From Paraburkholderia silviterrae (GTDB lineage: Bacteria; Pseudomonadota; Gammaproteobacteria; Burkholderiales; Burkholderiaceae), in the NCBI RefSeq assembly GCF_004353915.1, contig NZ_SMRP01000012.1:1-64000 (forward strand): a DNA stretch of 64,000 bases. The letters run 5' to 3'. The position numbers and the translations under genes were made by a program. Below the pieces are notes generated by a model, which ran no database searches, was not told the DNA's origin, and saw only the letters and a program-made list of their open reading frames with translations. This document shows positions 51,680 through 61,108 of this stretch, piece after piece. The stretch's first letter is position 1; every line of letters starts with the position of its first letter.

Positions 51680-53556
51680 GCCGCCTGTACGAGGAAGTGT
51701 GCATGCCGCTCGCGGAGGGCACAACGCTGCTGCACCCCGAGCGCGCGTTGCTCAAGTGGGAAGGCCTTGCCAGCAGTTCCGATATCGGGCGGATCTGCTA
51801 CCTGAAGCGTGACACGTTGAGCCGACAGCGCACGCGACGCACTTTCGACCAAACAAGCTTCAGCAGCGAACGGGCCAGGGTCGTACGCCTGCTGGTGACG
51901 CAGCTTTCCGGGCGTATGACCCTTGGCGCGATGCGTCCGAAGACGGTCTACGCTGCTCTGCGCGTCGTGCTTGACTTCGTCAACTGGGCCGACATGCAGG
52001 GCCTGCATCAGGTGCTCTGTGACGAGAAGGCTACCGCGGACGCGGTTCATCGCTACTTCCGTGAGAAGCGCGAACAGGTCTCATTGGGCAGCCTACACCG
52101 CAATTCCGTCGCCCGCTATCAGCACGATCTGTTGTCGATGCTACGTGAGCTCTTCAGAAACGACGACTTCTGTTCCGATGCGAGGGTGCTGCGCAACCAA
52201 GAGGCTGCTTCTGTGCCAACGGCTGTGCCAGATGCCGAAGCACAAGCCTCCCTGCTCGCATGGGCTGACGCACTCTTCAACAGCATCAGCACGCTCGTAC
52301 TCGACTTCAAGCCGTACCCGATGCACGTGACCACGGCACGAGGCGAGCATCTTTGCCTTGTGCCGCACCCATTCGGCCGTAATAAAGGCGACGACTCGCG
52401 TGGCCTGCTTGGCTGGAATCTGGAGACGGGAGAACCGCGCACTCGCGAAGAACTCACGACGCGCATGGCCGGGGCAGGAGCTAAAAATCCTCGAGCGAGT
52501 TCGTGGAGCATCGCCAGGCTAACGGCTAAAAATCTTGCGGCGGCGAACGCGGACGCGCAGTCTCCGATCCGCCGCTTCCACGCTTCGATAGCGGTCTCAT
52601 GTTTCGCCGCGCTGTTTCTCGCAGAAACAGGCATCAACCTCGCGCAACTGCTGGCCATGAAGTGGAGCCCGGGGCTTGCCGCGAGCCTGCAGGATGCGAC
52701 AGTTGCACGTCAGAAGTTTCGCGAAGTCAAGTACCGTGCATCCGGGAAGGACGTCACGTTTACCGTCTCGTTGAGTTTCATGCCGAAGCTCAAGACGTAT
52801 CTGGCGTTGCGCGACTATCTGGTGCAGGACGCAGAATGCGACGGGTTATTCATCGTAGTCGGCAATCATGTACAGCGACGACGGCCAATCGGTCTTCCAA
52901 CCGAATTCCTGGCTCTGCTTTACATACGACTCAACAAGCTCGGGATCGAGTTGCCGCGAATAAACGCACGTCAGTGGCGCGCGGCGAAGCAGGATTGGGC
53001 GGTGAGCAACCACGGCCCCGTCGTCGCAGCGAGGCTGATGGGGCACTCGCTGGCCACGGCACTGCGTTCGTACTCGAACGGCACGGACGCCGCGCACAAG
53101 GCAGAGATGGGCGCGTTCCTCGCTTCGGTCGAAAAGACCGTGCTCAAGCTCGGCAACGACCCGGCGGGCAGCATCAGGAGCGCGGTGGGCGTCTGCATCG
53201 AGTTCCACAAGCCTGCGCCGATCGCGGCGTCGGTCACCGTTCAGCCTGACTGCCGCTCGACCGAAGGGTGTCTCTTCTGCGACCAGTACCGCATGCACGC
53301 TGACGCCGCCGACATCCGCAAGCTGCTGAGCTGTCGTCACTGCGTCAGGCTCGTGAGCGGGCGTGCTGGATCTATCGAGCAGTACGACAGCTCGTTCGGC
53401 GCGGTGCTGCGCCGCGTTGACTTCCTGCTGGATGAACTGCGCAAGCGCGACGCCGCGCTGGTCGATCAGATCGAGCAGGACGTTGATATCGAAGGGAATC
53501 TTGACGCTTTCTGGACGGCCAAGCTCGACCAGCTTTACGAATTGGGAGTGGCATGA
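51676..53556 (+). CDS. ginB: Second recombinase-like protein of the quartet
   Basis: The 626-residue protein (ATGA overlap) has a recombinase-like C-terminal half (ETGINLAQLLAMKW, VAARLMGHSLATALRSYSNG) and a later Cys cluster (CRSTEGCLFCDQ, CRHCVRLV). The first catalytic Arg position appears to be Asn (TGINLAQ), so it may not be catalytic alone. It overlaps the third gene by ATGA. Confidence 0.75.
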   Translation: MSRLYEEVCMPLAEGTTLLHPERALLKWEGLASSSDIGRICYLKRDTLSRQRTRRTFDQTSFSSERARVVRLLVTQLSGRMTLGAMRPKTVYAALRVVLDFVNWADMQGLHQVLCDEKATADAVHRYFREKREQVSLGSLHRNSVARYQHDLLSMLRELFRNDDFCSDARVLRNQEAASVPTAVPDAEAQASLLAWADALFNSISTLVLDFKPYPMHVTTARGEHLCLVPHPFGRNKGDDSRGLLGWNLETGEPRTREELTTRMAGAGAKNPRASSWSIARLTAKNLAAANADAQSPIRRFHASIAVSCFAALFLAETGINLAQLLAMKWSPGLAASLQDATVARQKFREVKYRASGKDVTFTVSLSFMPKLKTYLALRDYLVQDAECDGLFIVVGNHVQRRRPIGLPTEFLALLYIRLNKLGIELPRINARQWRAAKQDWAVSNHGPVVAARLMGHSLATALRSYSNGTDAAHKAEMGAFLASVEKTVLKLGNDPAGSIRSAVGVCIEFHKPAPIAASVTVQPDCRSTEGCLFCDQYRMHADAADIRKLLSCRHCVRLVSGRAGSIEQYDSSFGAVLRRVDFLLDELRKRDAALVDQIEQDVDIEGNLDAFWTAKLDQLYELGVA

Positions 53557-55442
53557 ACAACACGCTTTTCGCGCCGATCGCTGAGCGGCCCGACTGGTAT
53601 CGGGTCGAGGACGATACGGTCGTCACGCGCGACACGGCTGGGAACACTGTTTCGCTGTTTAGTGACGATGCCTGGGACATCCGTGCATACGCGGTTGGGC
53701 CACGCAGCACCCATATCTATTTCAGGGGTCACTCGCCTGACGGCGTGAGCGGCGCGCTTTCAGAAGCGACTACGCGTCAATGGAAGCAGGTCATGTACTT
53801 CCTGATGCACGAAGCGACCGATACTGTACCGGCGTCCGGCACGCTTCAAGCTCGTTCAATGTACCTGAGGGAGTTCACGTTCTTTGCCGCCGCACGTCAG
53901 CTTACGCTCTACGAGGGCCTGTCCAACGTCGCCGTCGTTCTGGACTATGCGGCGCAAGCCGGGATGGAGGCGAAGGCCCAACGCCTTCATTCGATTCTGG
54001 TGAAGCTTCACCGTCTGGGCGTCGAGACCACAGGGCTGCGCGTACCGCTGGCCCAATTGTATAAGCCTCTGCTTGAACGCTGGGCGCAACACGCTGGATA
54101 CTCGCAATACCCTGTCATCCCGACGCGGATCTACCAGCACTTCCTGTCGACCTGTGAGCATGACCTCGGCATCGCTGAGGGCGTCGCTGACGTTCTGTCG
54201 GACTACCTCGCACGTTGGTATGCTGGCGAGAGTCCGGGCGTCTCTGCGGAACTGGTAAGGACTGCTGTGCACTTCCGGTGCGAGGACCGCCGTTACGTCG
54301 TGTCGTCGCTTGTCGCGTCGATTAGCGCGCTATGTCAGCTTGTCATCGTGTCGTTCACCGGCATGCGCGCGGCGGAAGCGGAGAACCTGCCGTACGACTG
54401 CCTGAGCGAGACCCGTCTCGATGGCGTGACGCACTACACCATCGAGGGCGTCACGACCAAGCTGTCGGGCGGTCGTTCCAGGCGCGCATGCTGGGTGACC
54501 AGTCTGCTCGCTGCTCGCGCCGTCAGGCTCGCGCAACGGCTGTCGGGCGAGGCGCACCGAGCACACGGCGCGCAAGGCTACGCCGAATCGACGGACGGTT
54601 CGCACCTGCTGTTCTGCCGGATGGGTCTGAATCTGAGTTATGGGTACGTGGCAACCCGGGCGGCGAGTAACGTACATGACGATATCGAAGCCTTTCGCGA
54701 GCGCGTCTTCCCGACGATCACGGTCGAGGACATCGCTGAGCTGAAGCGTGTCGACATGCACCGCGCCTGGGAAGACGAGCCGAAGTACGCGGCCGGGCAA
54801 CAGTGGCCGTTCACGCGCCATCAGCTTCGCCGCACGCTCGCGCTGTACGCGCACCGCAGCGGTCTCGTAACGCTGCCGACGCTCAAGCGTCAGCTGCAGC
54901 ACATCACGCAGGAGATGAGCATGTACTACGCTCGTGGCTCGGCATTCGCGAAGGGTTTCATCGACACCGACAAGACCCACTTCGCGAAGGAATGGGCCGA
55001 GGCACAGGGCCTGTCCGAGTACCTTGCGTACGCCGAGCAGGTGCTGTTCTCTGACGAGCGGCTGTTCGGCGGGCATGCAGCGTGGACGCAGAGCCGTGCC
55101 GTGCAGGCCTCGCCTGTGTCGGTCTACTCGCGCGAGCAGACGATCAGGATGTTCGAGAAGGGCGAGCTGGCGTACCGCGAGACAGTGCTGGGCGGCTGTG
55201 CCAGCGTCGAACAGTGCACGTCGACGCCGCTCGACTGGATGCGGCTGGATTGCCTTGAATCGAACTGCCGTAACCTCGTGGTTGTGCCGTCAAAGCTTCA
55301 GCGCGTGATCAAGGCGCAGCAGGCTACGGTCGGGAAGCTGCGCGCTGTCGATGAGGCGAGCGTCGAATACCGTATCGAGGCCCAGACGCTGCAACGACTG
55401 CTTGACGCGCAGAAGAAACTGATCAAACCGGAGGCGGCATGA
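53553..55442 (+). CDS. ginC: Third tyrosine recombinase of the quartet
   Basis: The 629-residue protein has Arg in SFTGMRAAEAENL, an HxxR-like FTRHQLRRTLALYAHR and Tyr in MSMYYARGSAF. A late Cys pair (GGCASVEQCTSTPLDW) resembles the second protein's. ATGA overlaps on both sides show tight coupling of the whole quartet. Confidence 0.8.
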   Translation: MNNTLFAPIAERPDWYRVEDDTVVTRDTAGNTVSLFSDDAWDIRAYAVGPRSTHIYFRGHSPDGVSGALSEATTRQWKQVMYFLMHEATDTVPASGTLQARSMYLREFTFFAAARQLTLYEGLSNVAVVLDYAAQAGMEAKAQRLHSILVKLHRLGVETTGLRVPLAQLYKPLLERWAQHAGYSQYPVIPTRIYQHFLSTCEHDLGIAEGVADVLSDYLARWYAGESPGVSAELVRTAVHFRCEDRRYVVSSLVASISALCQLVIVSFTGMRAAEAENLPYDCLSETRLDGVTHYTIEGVTTKLSGGRSRRACWVTSLLAARAVRLAQRLSGEAHRAHGAQGYAESTDGSHLLFCRMGLNLSYGYVATRAASNVHDDIEAFRERVFPTITVEDIAELKRVDMHRAWEDEPKYAAGQQWPFTRHQLRRTLALYAHRSGLVTLPTLKRQLQHITQEMSMYYARGSAFAKGFIDTDKTHFAKEWAEAQGLSEYLAYAEQVLFSDERLFGGHAAWTQSRAVQASPVSVYSREQTIRMFEKGELAYRETVLGGCASVEQCTSTPLDWMRLDCLESNCRNLVVVPSKLQRVIKAQQATVGKLRAVDEASVEYRIEAQTLQRLLDAQKKLIKPEAA

Positions 55443-55801
55443 GCGACGCCATGACCGACTACTACGCGGCCCTTGAGCGGCTGAAGAAACGCAAAGGTGT
55501 GCGTATCAACAATGACACCGTGGCGATCGAGGCGGGCCGCAAGAAGGGGAGCATCAAGAAGTCGCGCCCGCAGTTCACCGAACTGATCGCAGCAATCGAC
55601 GCGGCCAACGCGGTAGCCGGGCGCCCGAAGCTCGAACTGACCGAGCGTCTGAACCGCGCAAAGGGCGACGCAAAGGACCTGCAGGCACAGCTTGACGAAT
55701 CGCTGGCTCGTGAGCTCGCACTGCTACATCAGGTGTTCAGCCTGCGCAAAGAACTGGCCGCACTGCGTGGTGGTAGCGTCCTGCCCTTGCAGCCGCGCTA
55801 G
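55439..55801 (+). CDS. ginD: Small fourth protein of the quartet
   Basis: The 120-residue basic protein (MTDYYAALERLKKRKGVRIN, EAGRKKGSIKKSR) ends in a coiled coil (LQAQLDESLARELALLHQVF). Its position matches ginD, the small gene needed with ginABC in GInts; it probably helps DNA binding or assembly. Confidence 0.7.
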   Translation: MSDAMTDYYAALERLKKRKGVRINNDTVAIEAGRKKGSIKKSRPQFTELIAAIDAANAVAGRPKLELTERLNRAKGDAKDLQAQLDESLARELALLHQVFSLRKELAALRGGSVLPLQPR

Positions 55802-56002
55802 ATCCGGGTGGGCGTCTTCGCCCGAAAGGTCGTCTGGGCTGCTTCGCCTGCGTCGACTTGGTGCTCGCGAAGGTTCCCGCTACGGGTCACCCGGCGTAGT
55901 GTCGCATCAAATTCGATCGTGATTCTGTGACACCGCTGAACGGGTCAAGGGCGGCCGAAGCCCGGCGAGGTGAACCCTTGATGGGCGATGGCTTGACACG
56001 CT

Positions 56003-56854
56003 CTAGCATAGTCGGAAGCCTTGCCTGATCGGGCTTCCGACCATGCGAAACTTGCGGCGGAAGATGGACACTCCGACGGTCGTTCTGTCCACTTTTTCGG
56101 CTAATCTGATGGACACCTCGCAGACAGCTGATCCCAGTATTTTCAAGGCTCCGACTGGTGTCCATTGTTTTCCTCTTGCGCGTAAGGCCGGGAACCACAT
56201 GAAGTCTTCGACGTCCCCCGTGCCTGCGAACCCGGCATCGAAGCGGCGGCGCAGCGCGTCAAGCGACGCGTCACCCAGTCCGGACAGCAACGCCGCGAAC
56301 CGCACGGGTGCCAGCCACGCCAGTTCGGCGAGGAGCGGCCAGGCGGCATCCAGCCCCTCAGACCGGTAGCGTGCGTCCGTCATCCACGCGAGCGGGGCAG
56401 GAATGCGCCACCAGGATTCTATGCCCTCGACGCTGGCCCGGGCCGATTCCCAGTCACCTGCCCGAAGCCACACGGGCGCTGCGTGGCAATCCTCCGCGGC
56501 AGCACGAAACGCAAGCCCCGCCGCCCGTCGGGCAAGCGATCGCCAGAGCGGAGCCAGCCAGGCCTGGACGGTCTGCCTGGACAGCACACGCTGCGCGGCC
56601 GGTACCACCTCGTTTGCGAGGACGCGATGAGTTTGAGCAAAGGCCTCGTGGTCAACAAGGGGAGCCGCTGACCCGGCTTCCAGCGCGCGAACCAGCGCGG
56701 CCAGCGCCGGCGACGCTTCATCGTCCGGGTATTCGTCGGTGAGTCGCATCAGCGCGGCACGTGCGGGTGTTGCATCGCGCTGCTGCAGTCTCTCCAGTAC
56801 GTCATTGCGCAACATGACGTCACGGCTGTCGGCGAAGATATCGAGCTGCTGCAT
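56003..56854 (-). CDS. Hypothetical protein with altered C-terminus
   Basis: The 283-residue frame begins MQQLDIFADSRDVMLRNDVL and is helical up to DFMWFPALRARG near 56,165. The last 55 or so residues lie in sequence containing repeated tggacac motifs and a 10-bp stem (56011-56020/56032-56041), so I think an insertion replaced the original end. Family unknown. Confidence 0.55.
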   Translation of the reverse strand: MQQLDIFADSRDVMLRNDVLERLQQRDATPARAALMRLTDEYPDDEASPALAALVRALEAGSAAPLVDHEAFAQTHRVLANEVVPAAQRVLSRQTVQAWLAPLWRSLARRAAGLAFRAAAEDCHAAPVWLRAGDWESARASVEGIESWWRIPAPLAWMTDARYRSEGLDAAWPLLAELAWLAPVRFAALLSGLGDASLDALRRRFDAGFAGTGDVEDFMWFPALRARGKQWTPVGALKILGSAVCEVSIRLAEKVDRTTVGVSIFRRKFRMVGSPIRQGFRLC

Positions 56855-57058
56855 GGTCGATACGTTCAGAAGCGTTGATCGGGATGAGTGACCAGATTAA
56901 CCGATTCCACCGCACTTCGAAAGCGGCCCATGCACGGACGCGGGCCTGCGCCGGGGCAAGACGAAAACATCTTCCAGAGACCCAGACGCGCTCCCCCGGA
57001 ACGGCGAAGCCGGGGAGCTATTTTATGAAGGGGCTAAAAGAGGCTGCCCTGCCTGACA
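56855..57058. other. Short gap
   Basis: No gene. A possible small stem (ctcccccggaacggcgaagccggggag) is at about 56,992-57,018. Confidence 0.4.
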
Positions 57059-57381
57059 TCACGCGCGGGAGGTGAGGACAGCTTCCGGCGCCGGGCGTTT
57101 TTCCGCGTCCTGTGCACAGTACTCAAATGCGCACGCAGTTCGACTGCTCGCGCCGGCCAGGGCAAGAGTCAGCCTGAAACGCGTCAGGCAATCGACACCG
57201 AAGCCGGGCTCGGCACGCAGTGACGTACGCATCCCCAGCCTGCGGGCGCGCTCCATGAGCTGGGCGCGGCTCATGCCGGGCTAGCAAACTGCGATCAACT
57301 CGGTGACCGACAGGGGATGGGACTCCGGTGCGCTGTCATGAGGCGGCGCGAGTGCAACGAGCTCGAAACGGGTAACCATGG
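57059..57381 (-). pseudogene. Decayed paralogue of the 26289-26630 gene
   Basis: From ATG 57379 the minus strand reads MVTRFELVALAPPHDSAPES, ELIAVC, then a TAG near 57,285, then PGMSRAQLMERARRLGMRTS. The intact copy has CWPGMS at that place, so Trp TGG has become amber TAG. The end (about 57,060-57,150) also differs. Confidence 0.65.
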
Positions 57382-57545
57382 ATGTCTCGGGTGCTGCTGA
57401 ATCCTGGTCCGCGTTTCCTGATGAAAGCACCGCGTCGCCAGAGCGATGCAGCGCTTCACCTTAACGGAACCGGTGTCGTCAGTCGTCGTCGCCTGTCACA
57501 CATGTACAGAGAGAAACGACCTGACCGCGACAACCGGACCGGGAC

Positions 57546-58151
57546 TCACTCTGCGGCGGCTTCAGGCGCGGCGGTCGTCTGGACGGCAACAGCGCCCTTC
57601 TTCGCTGCGACTTTGCGCGGCGCTGCGGCTTTCTTCACAGTCGCCACGCTCTTGCGCGAGCGTCCAGCTTTCGCCCGTGAAGCAGCGCTTCGCGCAGGTG
57701 CCTTCTCCTTGGTCGTTACGGATGACACGGCTTTTTTCGCTGCTACCCGCTTCGTTACCGCCTTTTTCGCGGCAGCGGTTTTCGCGCTGGTGGTCTTCAC
57801 TTTCTCACCTGCGTCGATGAGAAACTTTGAACGATCCTTCACCTCGCTGATCCAGGCCGGCGCCCGCCCGCGGCCAGTCCACGTTGCTCCCGTCTTCGGA
57901 TCGGCGTATTTGGGTGCAACGTGGTACCCACTCGCGCGAGGCGCTTTCGCCACACCGCCGGCTGCCGAAGCGGACGATTTCCTGCCGTGCTTCTTGCCGA
58001 CAAAGCTCTCGATGTCGGCGACGCTCAGTCCGTGCTTGTGCATCAGATCACGGATTTTGGTCAGTCCGGTCGACGCCTGTTTTTCTGCGACTGTTGCCGC
58101 CTGTTTCTGCAGTTTTGCTATCTTCAAGTTGATCGCATCCAGAGTAACCAT
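57546..58151 (-). CDS. H-NS family protein with long Lys/Ala tail
   Basis: The 201-residue protein has the H-NS N-terminal coiled region (INLKIAKLQKQAATVAEKQA), the DNA-binding motif DPKTGATWTGRGRAPAWI and then a tail of repeated KKAVTK, KKAAAPRK-like blocks like histone H1. ATG 58151 with GAGG upstream is preferred over GTG 58157. Such fusion tails are known in Burkholderia H-NS-like proteins and add non-specific DNA binding. Confidence 0.8.
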   Translation of the reverse strand: MVTLDAINLKIAKLQKQAATVAEKQASTGLTKIRDLMHKHGLSVADIESFVGKKHGRKSSASAAGGVAKAPRASGYHVAPKYADPKTGATWTGRGRAPAWISEVKDRSKFLIDAGEKVKTTSAKTAAAKKAVTKRVAAKKAVSSVTTKEKAPARSAASRAKAGRSRKSVATVKKAAAPRKVAAKKGAVAVQTTAAPEAAAE

Positions 58152-58837
58152 TGCCACCTCTCCTTATCGGGTATTCGATTCATGCGATCCTGAAACTTCC
58201 CTGGCACATCGAAGTTCGTTATGGCCCGTCACGATTGACGCCATCATCGCGACGCTGATTATGGCGTCAACGATCCACACGTGCAAACTGAAAGCCCCGG
58301 CATTGGCGCTTGAGCGCGGTCCCTGGATCAGTTCGATCCTTCCTCGCTGGTTACTGTTACCGGAAATCCACTCGTCTGCTTCGCGTTAACGCATCACGGA
58401 TGCATGAATTTCCCCTGAATGCCTGAGCACACGATATCTAGTCGATGCACACCGTTGGACCAGAATTCGAGCGACACGCCACCTTTATCTGCGACCGGAA
58501 TGCCTGCCTGCTGACGAGATTGTGAGAGCCCCGCACGGAAGCACTCGCACTTCATCAGGTGCGATTGCCCATCAGACAGTGTTTCGTCGTGAATGACTCA
58601 CCTGCCCGCGCGGTATATATGCCAGTGTGAATTTCCACAACTGACATGGCGGCAATGCTCGCAGCGGTACAGAGGCAAAATGGTTCATCAGGGTCCGCGG
58701 CAATATGCAAGCCGCGCAACGCACCGCTACAATCGCCGCCACGCTCTGGAGACACGTGTCGAAGCGCTTCGAGCGCGCCGCATAACTATCCTGGTAGCCG
58801 GCATATGGCGGAGTTAGATACTGGAAGGGTAAGAAGC
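58152..58837. other. Gap between two H-NS-family genes
   Basis: About 690 bp without a supported gene. Short frames are out of register with any known family. Promoters for both H-NS-type genes probably lie here. Confidence 0.45.
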
Positions 58838-59179
58838 GTGGACGAACGCAAACGGGACAGCATGGTGGCTTATCTGCGTCGGAGAATGGCGGCGTTCGGT
58901 ATCGAACCCGACGATCTCGCTGAATCAATCGCACGTGATCAGCGACGGCAGGGAGAAACACGTTATTGCAACGCCGCAGGGGAAACTTGGGACGGCAAGG
59001 GCGAAATACCGCAGTGGCTTCAACAGGCGACGAGCGCCGGGCAGTCGCTCGAGCATTTTGCAGTCAAAGGCGTGACCGGTCAGTTGCCGCGCAAGCCCAG
59101 GGGCGTCGACTGGCGCAACGATCCATTTGCCGGCACTCGCCTCGCCAGAGACGTGCGATCGCTGGCATCTGTGGGCTGA
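58838..59179 (+). CDS. Divergent small H-NS-like protein
   Basis: GTG 58838 (GAAGGG upstream) gives 113 residues. The segment RYCNAAGETWDGKGEIPQWL has the H-NS C-terminal pattern with altered residues, preceded by a short helix (VAYLRRRMAAFGIEPDDLAE). The N-terminal coiled coil is short, so it may modulate rather than replace true H-NS. Confidence 0.6.
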   Translation: MDERKRDSMVAYLRRRMAAFGIEPDDLAESIARDQRRQGETRYCNAAGETWDGKGEIPQWLQQATSAGQSLEHFAVKGVTGQLPRKPRGVDWRNDPFAGTRLARDVRSLASVG

Positions 59180-59536
59180 CTAGCCCGTGATGTGCCGCTC
59201 CAGATATTCTGCACAGAAGGCGTGCAACCTTTGCACAATTTCGCTCCGGTAATCCAGGAACCAGCCCGACTGCAGATTGAAAAGCCGCAGAAGACCCGTT
59301 TCATCTTTCGGAAAAGGCCAGTCATGCACCTGCGGAGCCAGCTCCCGTGCTGCGGCAACCAGCCGGGCGCGGGTGAGCCAGCCGCATCGCGCACCGTTCG
59401 AACTCAGCCAGATCCAGGATGACTCGATCAGATGGTCCGTCCTCAGCCAGTCACCACTGCGCGCCAATGCCACAAGCTGCCCCACCACCAGGAAAGCCAG
59501 CAGTTCCGCTTTCGTCTCTTCATCCATAAGCGTCAT
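59180..59536 (-). CDS. Hypothetical protein
   Basis: From ATG 59536 (GGTGG upstream) the 118-residue protein reads MTLMDEETKAELLAFLVVGQ, NGARCGWLTRARLVAAAREL and EIVQRLHAFCAEYLERHITG. Protein-like throughout, convergent with the H-NS-like gene with no gap between stops. Unknown family. Confidence 0.6.
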   Translation of the reverse strand: MTLMDEETKAELLAFLVVGQLVALARSGDWLRTDHLIESSWIWLSSNGARCGWLTRARLVAAARELAPQVHDWPFPKDETGLLRLFNLQSGWFLDYRSEIVQRLHAFCAEYLERHITG

Positions 59537-60190
59537 CGTTAGTCCACCCGTCATCACCGAACGATTGACTATCCTCGTTGAAGGCGGCAATGTGCCTCCC
59601 ATAACCGGTACCCTTATCCGCGTGGCTGCCGGCGCAAACTATACGCGCCCACCGCCGCCGCGGGCATGCCAGGCCGGGGCTAACGTTCCTCCGGCATTGC
59701 CCCGCCCTCGTTACACTTCCCACTGTACTTGTTCGCAGCGAGATACCCATGCTGTGTACAACGGCGCCAACCACCTGCGAACAGTCTCGCTTCCGCACCG
59801 GAAAAGTTCATCATTCACGTTCCGTCACAGGTCGTGGCCAACGTACCTGCAAACATCCTGCGCGCACTGCTGGTTGAATATGTCGCCAGACTGATCATTG
59901 AACGGCCGCCGTCCATTGGACAGATCCACAACCTCAGGCTTCTCTAGACGGCCCCGCTGGATGACGGCCCTTCACGAACGTTGCGCGCCGGGGACCGGCC
60001 TCAGGTCCGGCAAACCCCCATTTCTGCACGCGCTCGTGGCCGCCGTCAGGCGTTGCCTGAATACAGGGCGCTCGACTGTTAGTTGCAACACCCTCCCCTG
60101 CCGTGCAGCCTCCAAGGTCAGGTTGATGATGCGGGGCGGCTCTTTGGATCACTGCCAGACGGAGAACATATTAAATCTGTCATCCGTTGC
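59537..60190. other. Gap with possible small ORF and repeat
   Basis: A frame ending at 59947 reads KFIIHVPSQVVANVPANILR and ALLVEYVARLIIERPPSI, which looks protein-like but lacks a good start; I rate it weak. The 32-nt repeat shared with 34.5 kb is at about 60,164-60,195. Confidence 0.4.
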
Positions 60191-60577
60191 GACATCGAAT
60201 ACAGGGGACTCGTAACCACCTGGCGGGAAGCGTCGCGTCACTACGCGCGACGCGATGAGGCGAGCCATACCTTCCTGTTCGGCCTGTCCGACGGGCGGGT
60301 GATCGATGGCGGGCGCGGCGGGAACGGCGCGCGGTGGCTGAACCACGCCTGCACCGCGAACTGCGACGCGGTTGAGGAAGGCGGCCGCGTCTACATCGAG
60401 GCCATCCGCAACATTGCGCCCGGCGAGGAGCGCTTCATCGACTACGCGCGCGCGGTTCCATCGAAAACGAAATCCCTCAGCGAATACGCCTGCCGTTGCA
60501 GGACAAGGCATTGCCGCGGAACCGTGCTGGGCCGCGCCTGGCGCGATCGGGTGCGCGCGGTTGATCGCGCGGCATAG
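60191..60577 (+). pseudogene. N-terminally truncated second SET-domain copy
   Basis: From about 60,195 the sequence matches the 28743-29180 gene closely (EYRGLVTTWREASRHYARRD, NGARWLNHACTANCDA, EGGRVYIEAIRNIAPGEERF) but the first 30 or so residues are missing. The break coincides with the 32-nt repeat. The C-terminus is a little longer. It lacks part of the fold and is probably inactive. Confidence 0.7.
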
Positions 60578-61108
60578 CAGCGGCCAGCCACAACCTGTCG
60601 TTCAGCGAGCGGGGAAACCTGCCATTTGAACGGCTGCAGTACTCCAGAACCTGACTGACGCGCTAAGCGCGCAATTCGGCCAATGCTGACGTTCGGCAAT
60701 ATGCGGCGCTACGTCGGCAGCAGGTTGGTTTGCTGCCGTTCGCAAACAGGCGTGGGCTAATGTCACTTGTCACTGCCATCCAATGAGTCTTCCCGACCCT
60801 TTCCGGCCACTCGACCGTGCGCCAATCGAATGGCAGCTTCGGGGTTCGAAGAGACTCCCAAAACGATACTAGTCGCTTCGACAAATCCCCTGAATAGAGG
60901 GGCATCGTGGTTGGGGAAAGCTCGTACGCGATTAGTCGCGGTCGCAGCTGTCCGCCGGCTTAGCCTGCGAAAATGAATGAGCGAACGGCCCGACCACCGT
61001 TCGTCCTCCTGCCGATTGTAGGCACGGCTCCAGAATCCGCCAACTTTAAGAAAACGCCCCACAGAATGGACAGCGATTAACGACGTGCGCAATGCATCGT
61101 CTGCCCCA
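60578..61108. other. Gap without a supported gene
   Basis: I see no conserved gene in this stretch. Minus-strand frames (for example 60,663-60,905) have no family and no start signal. Confidence 0.4.

Noticed and set aside
60663..60905. 80-codon minus-strand frame
   Set aside because: No start signal, no family and located in a region that looks non-coding.
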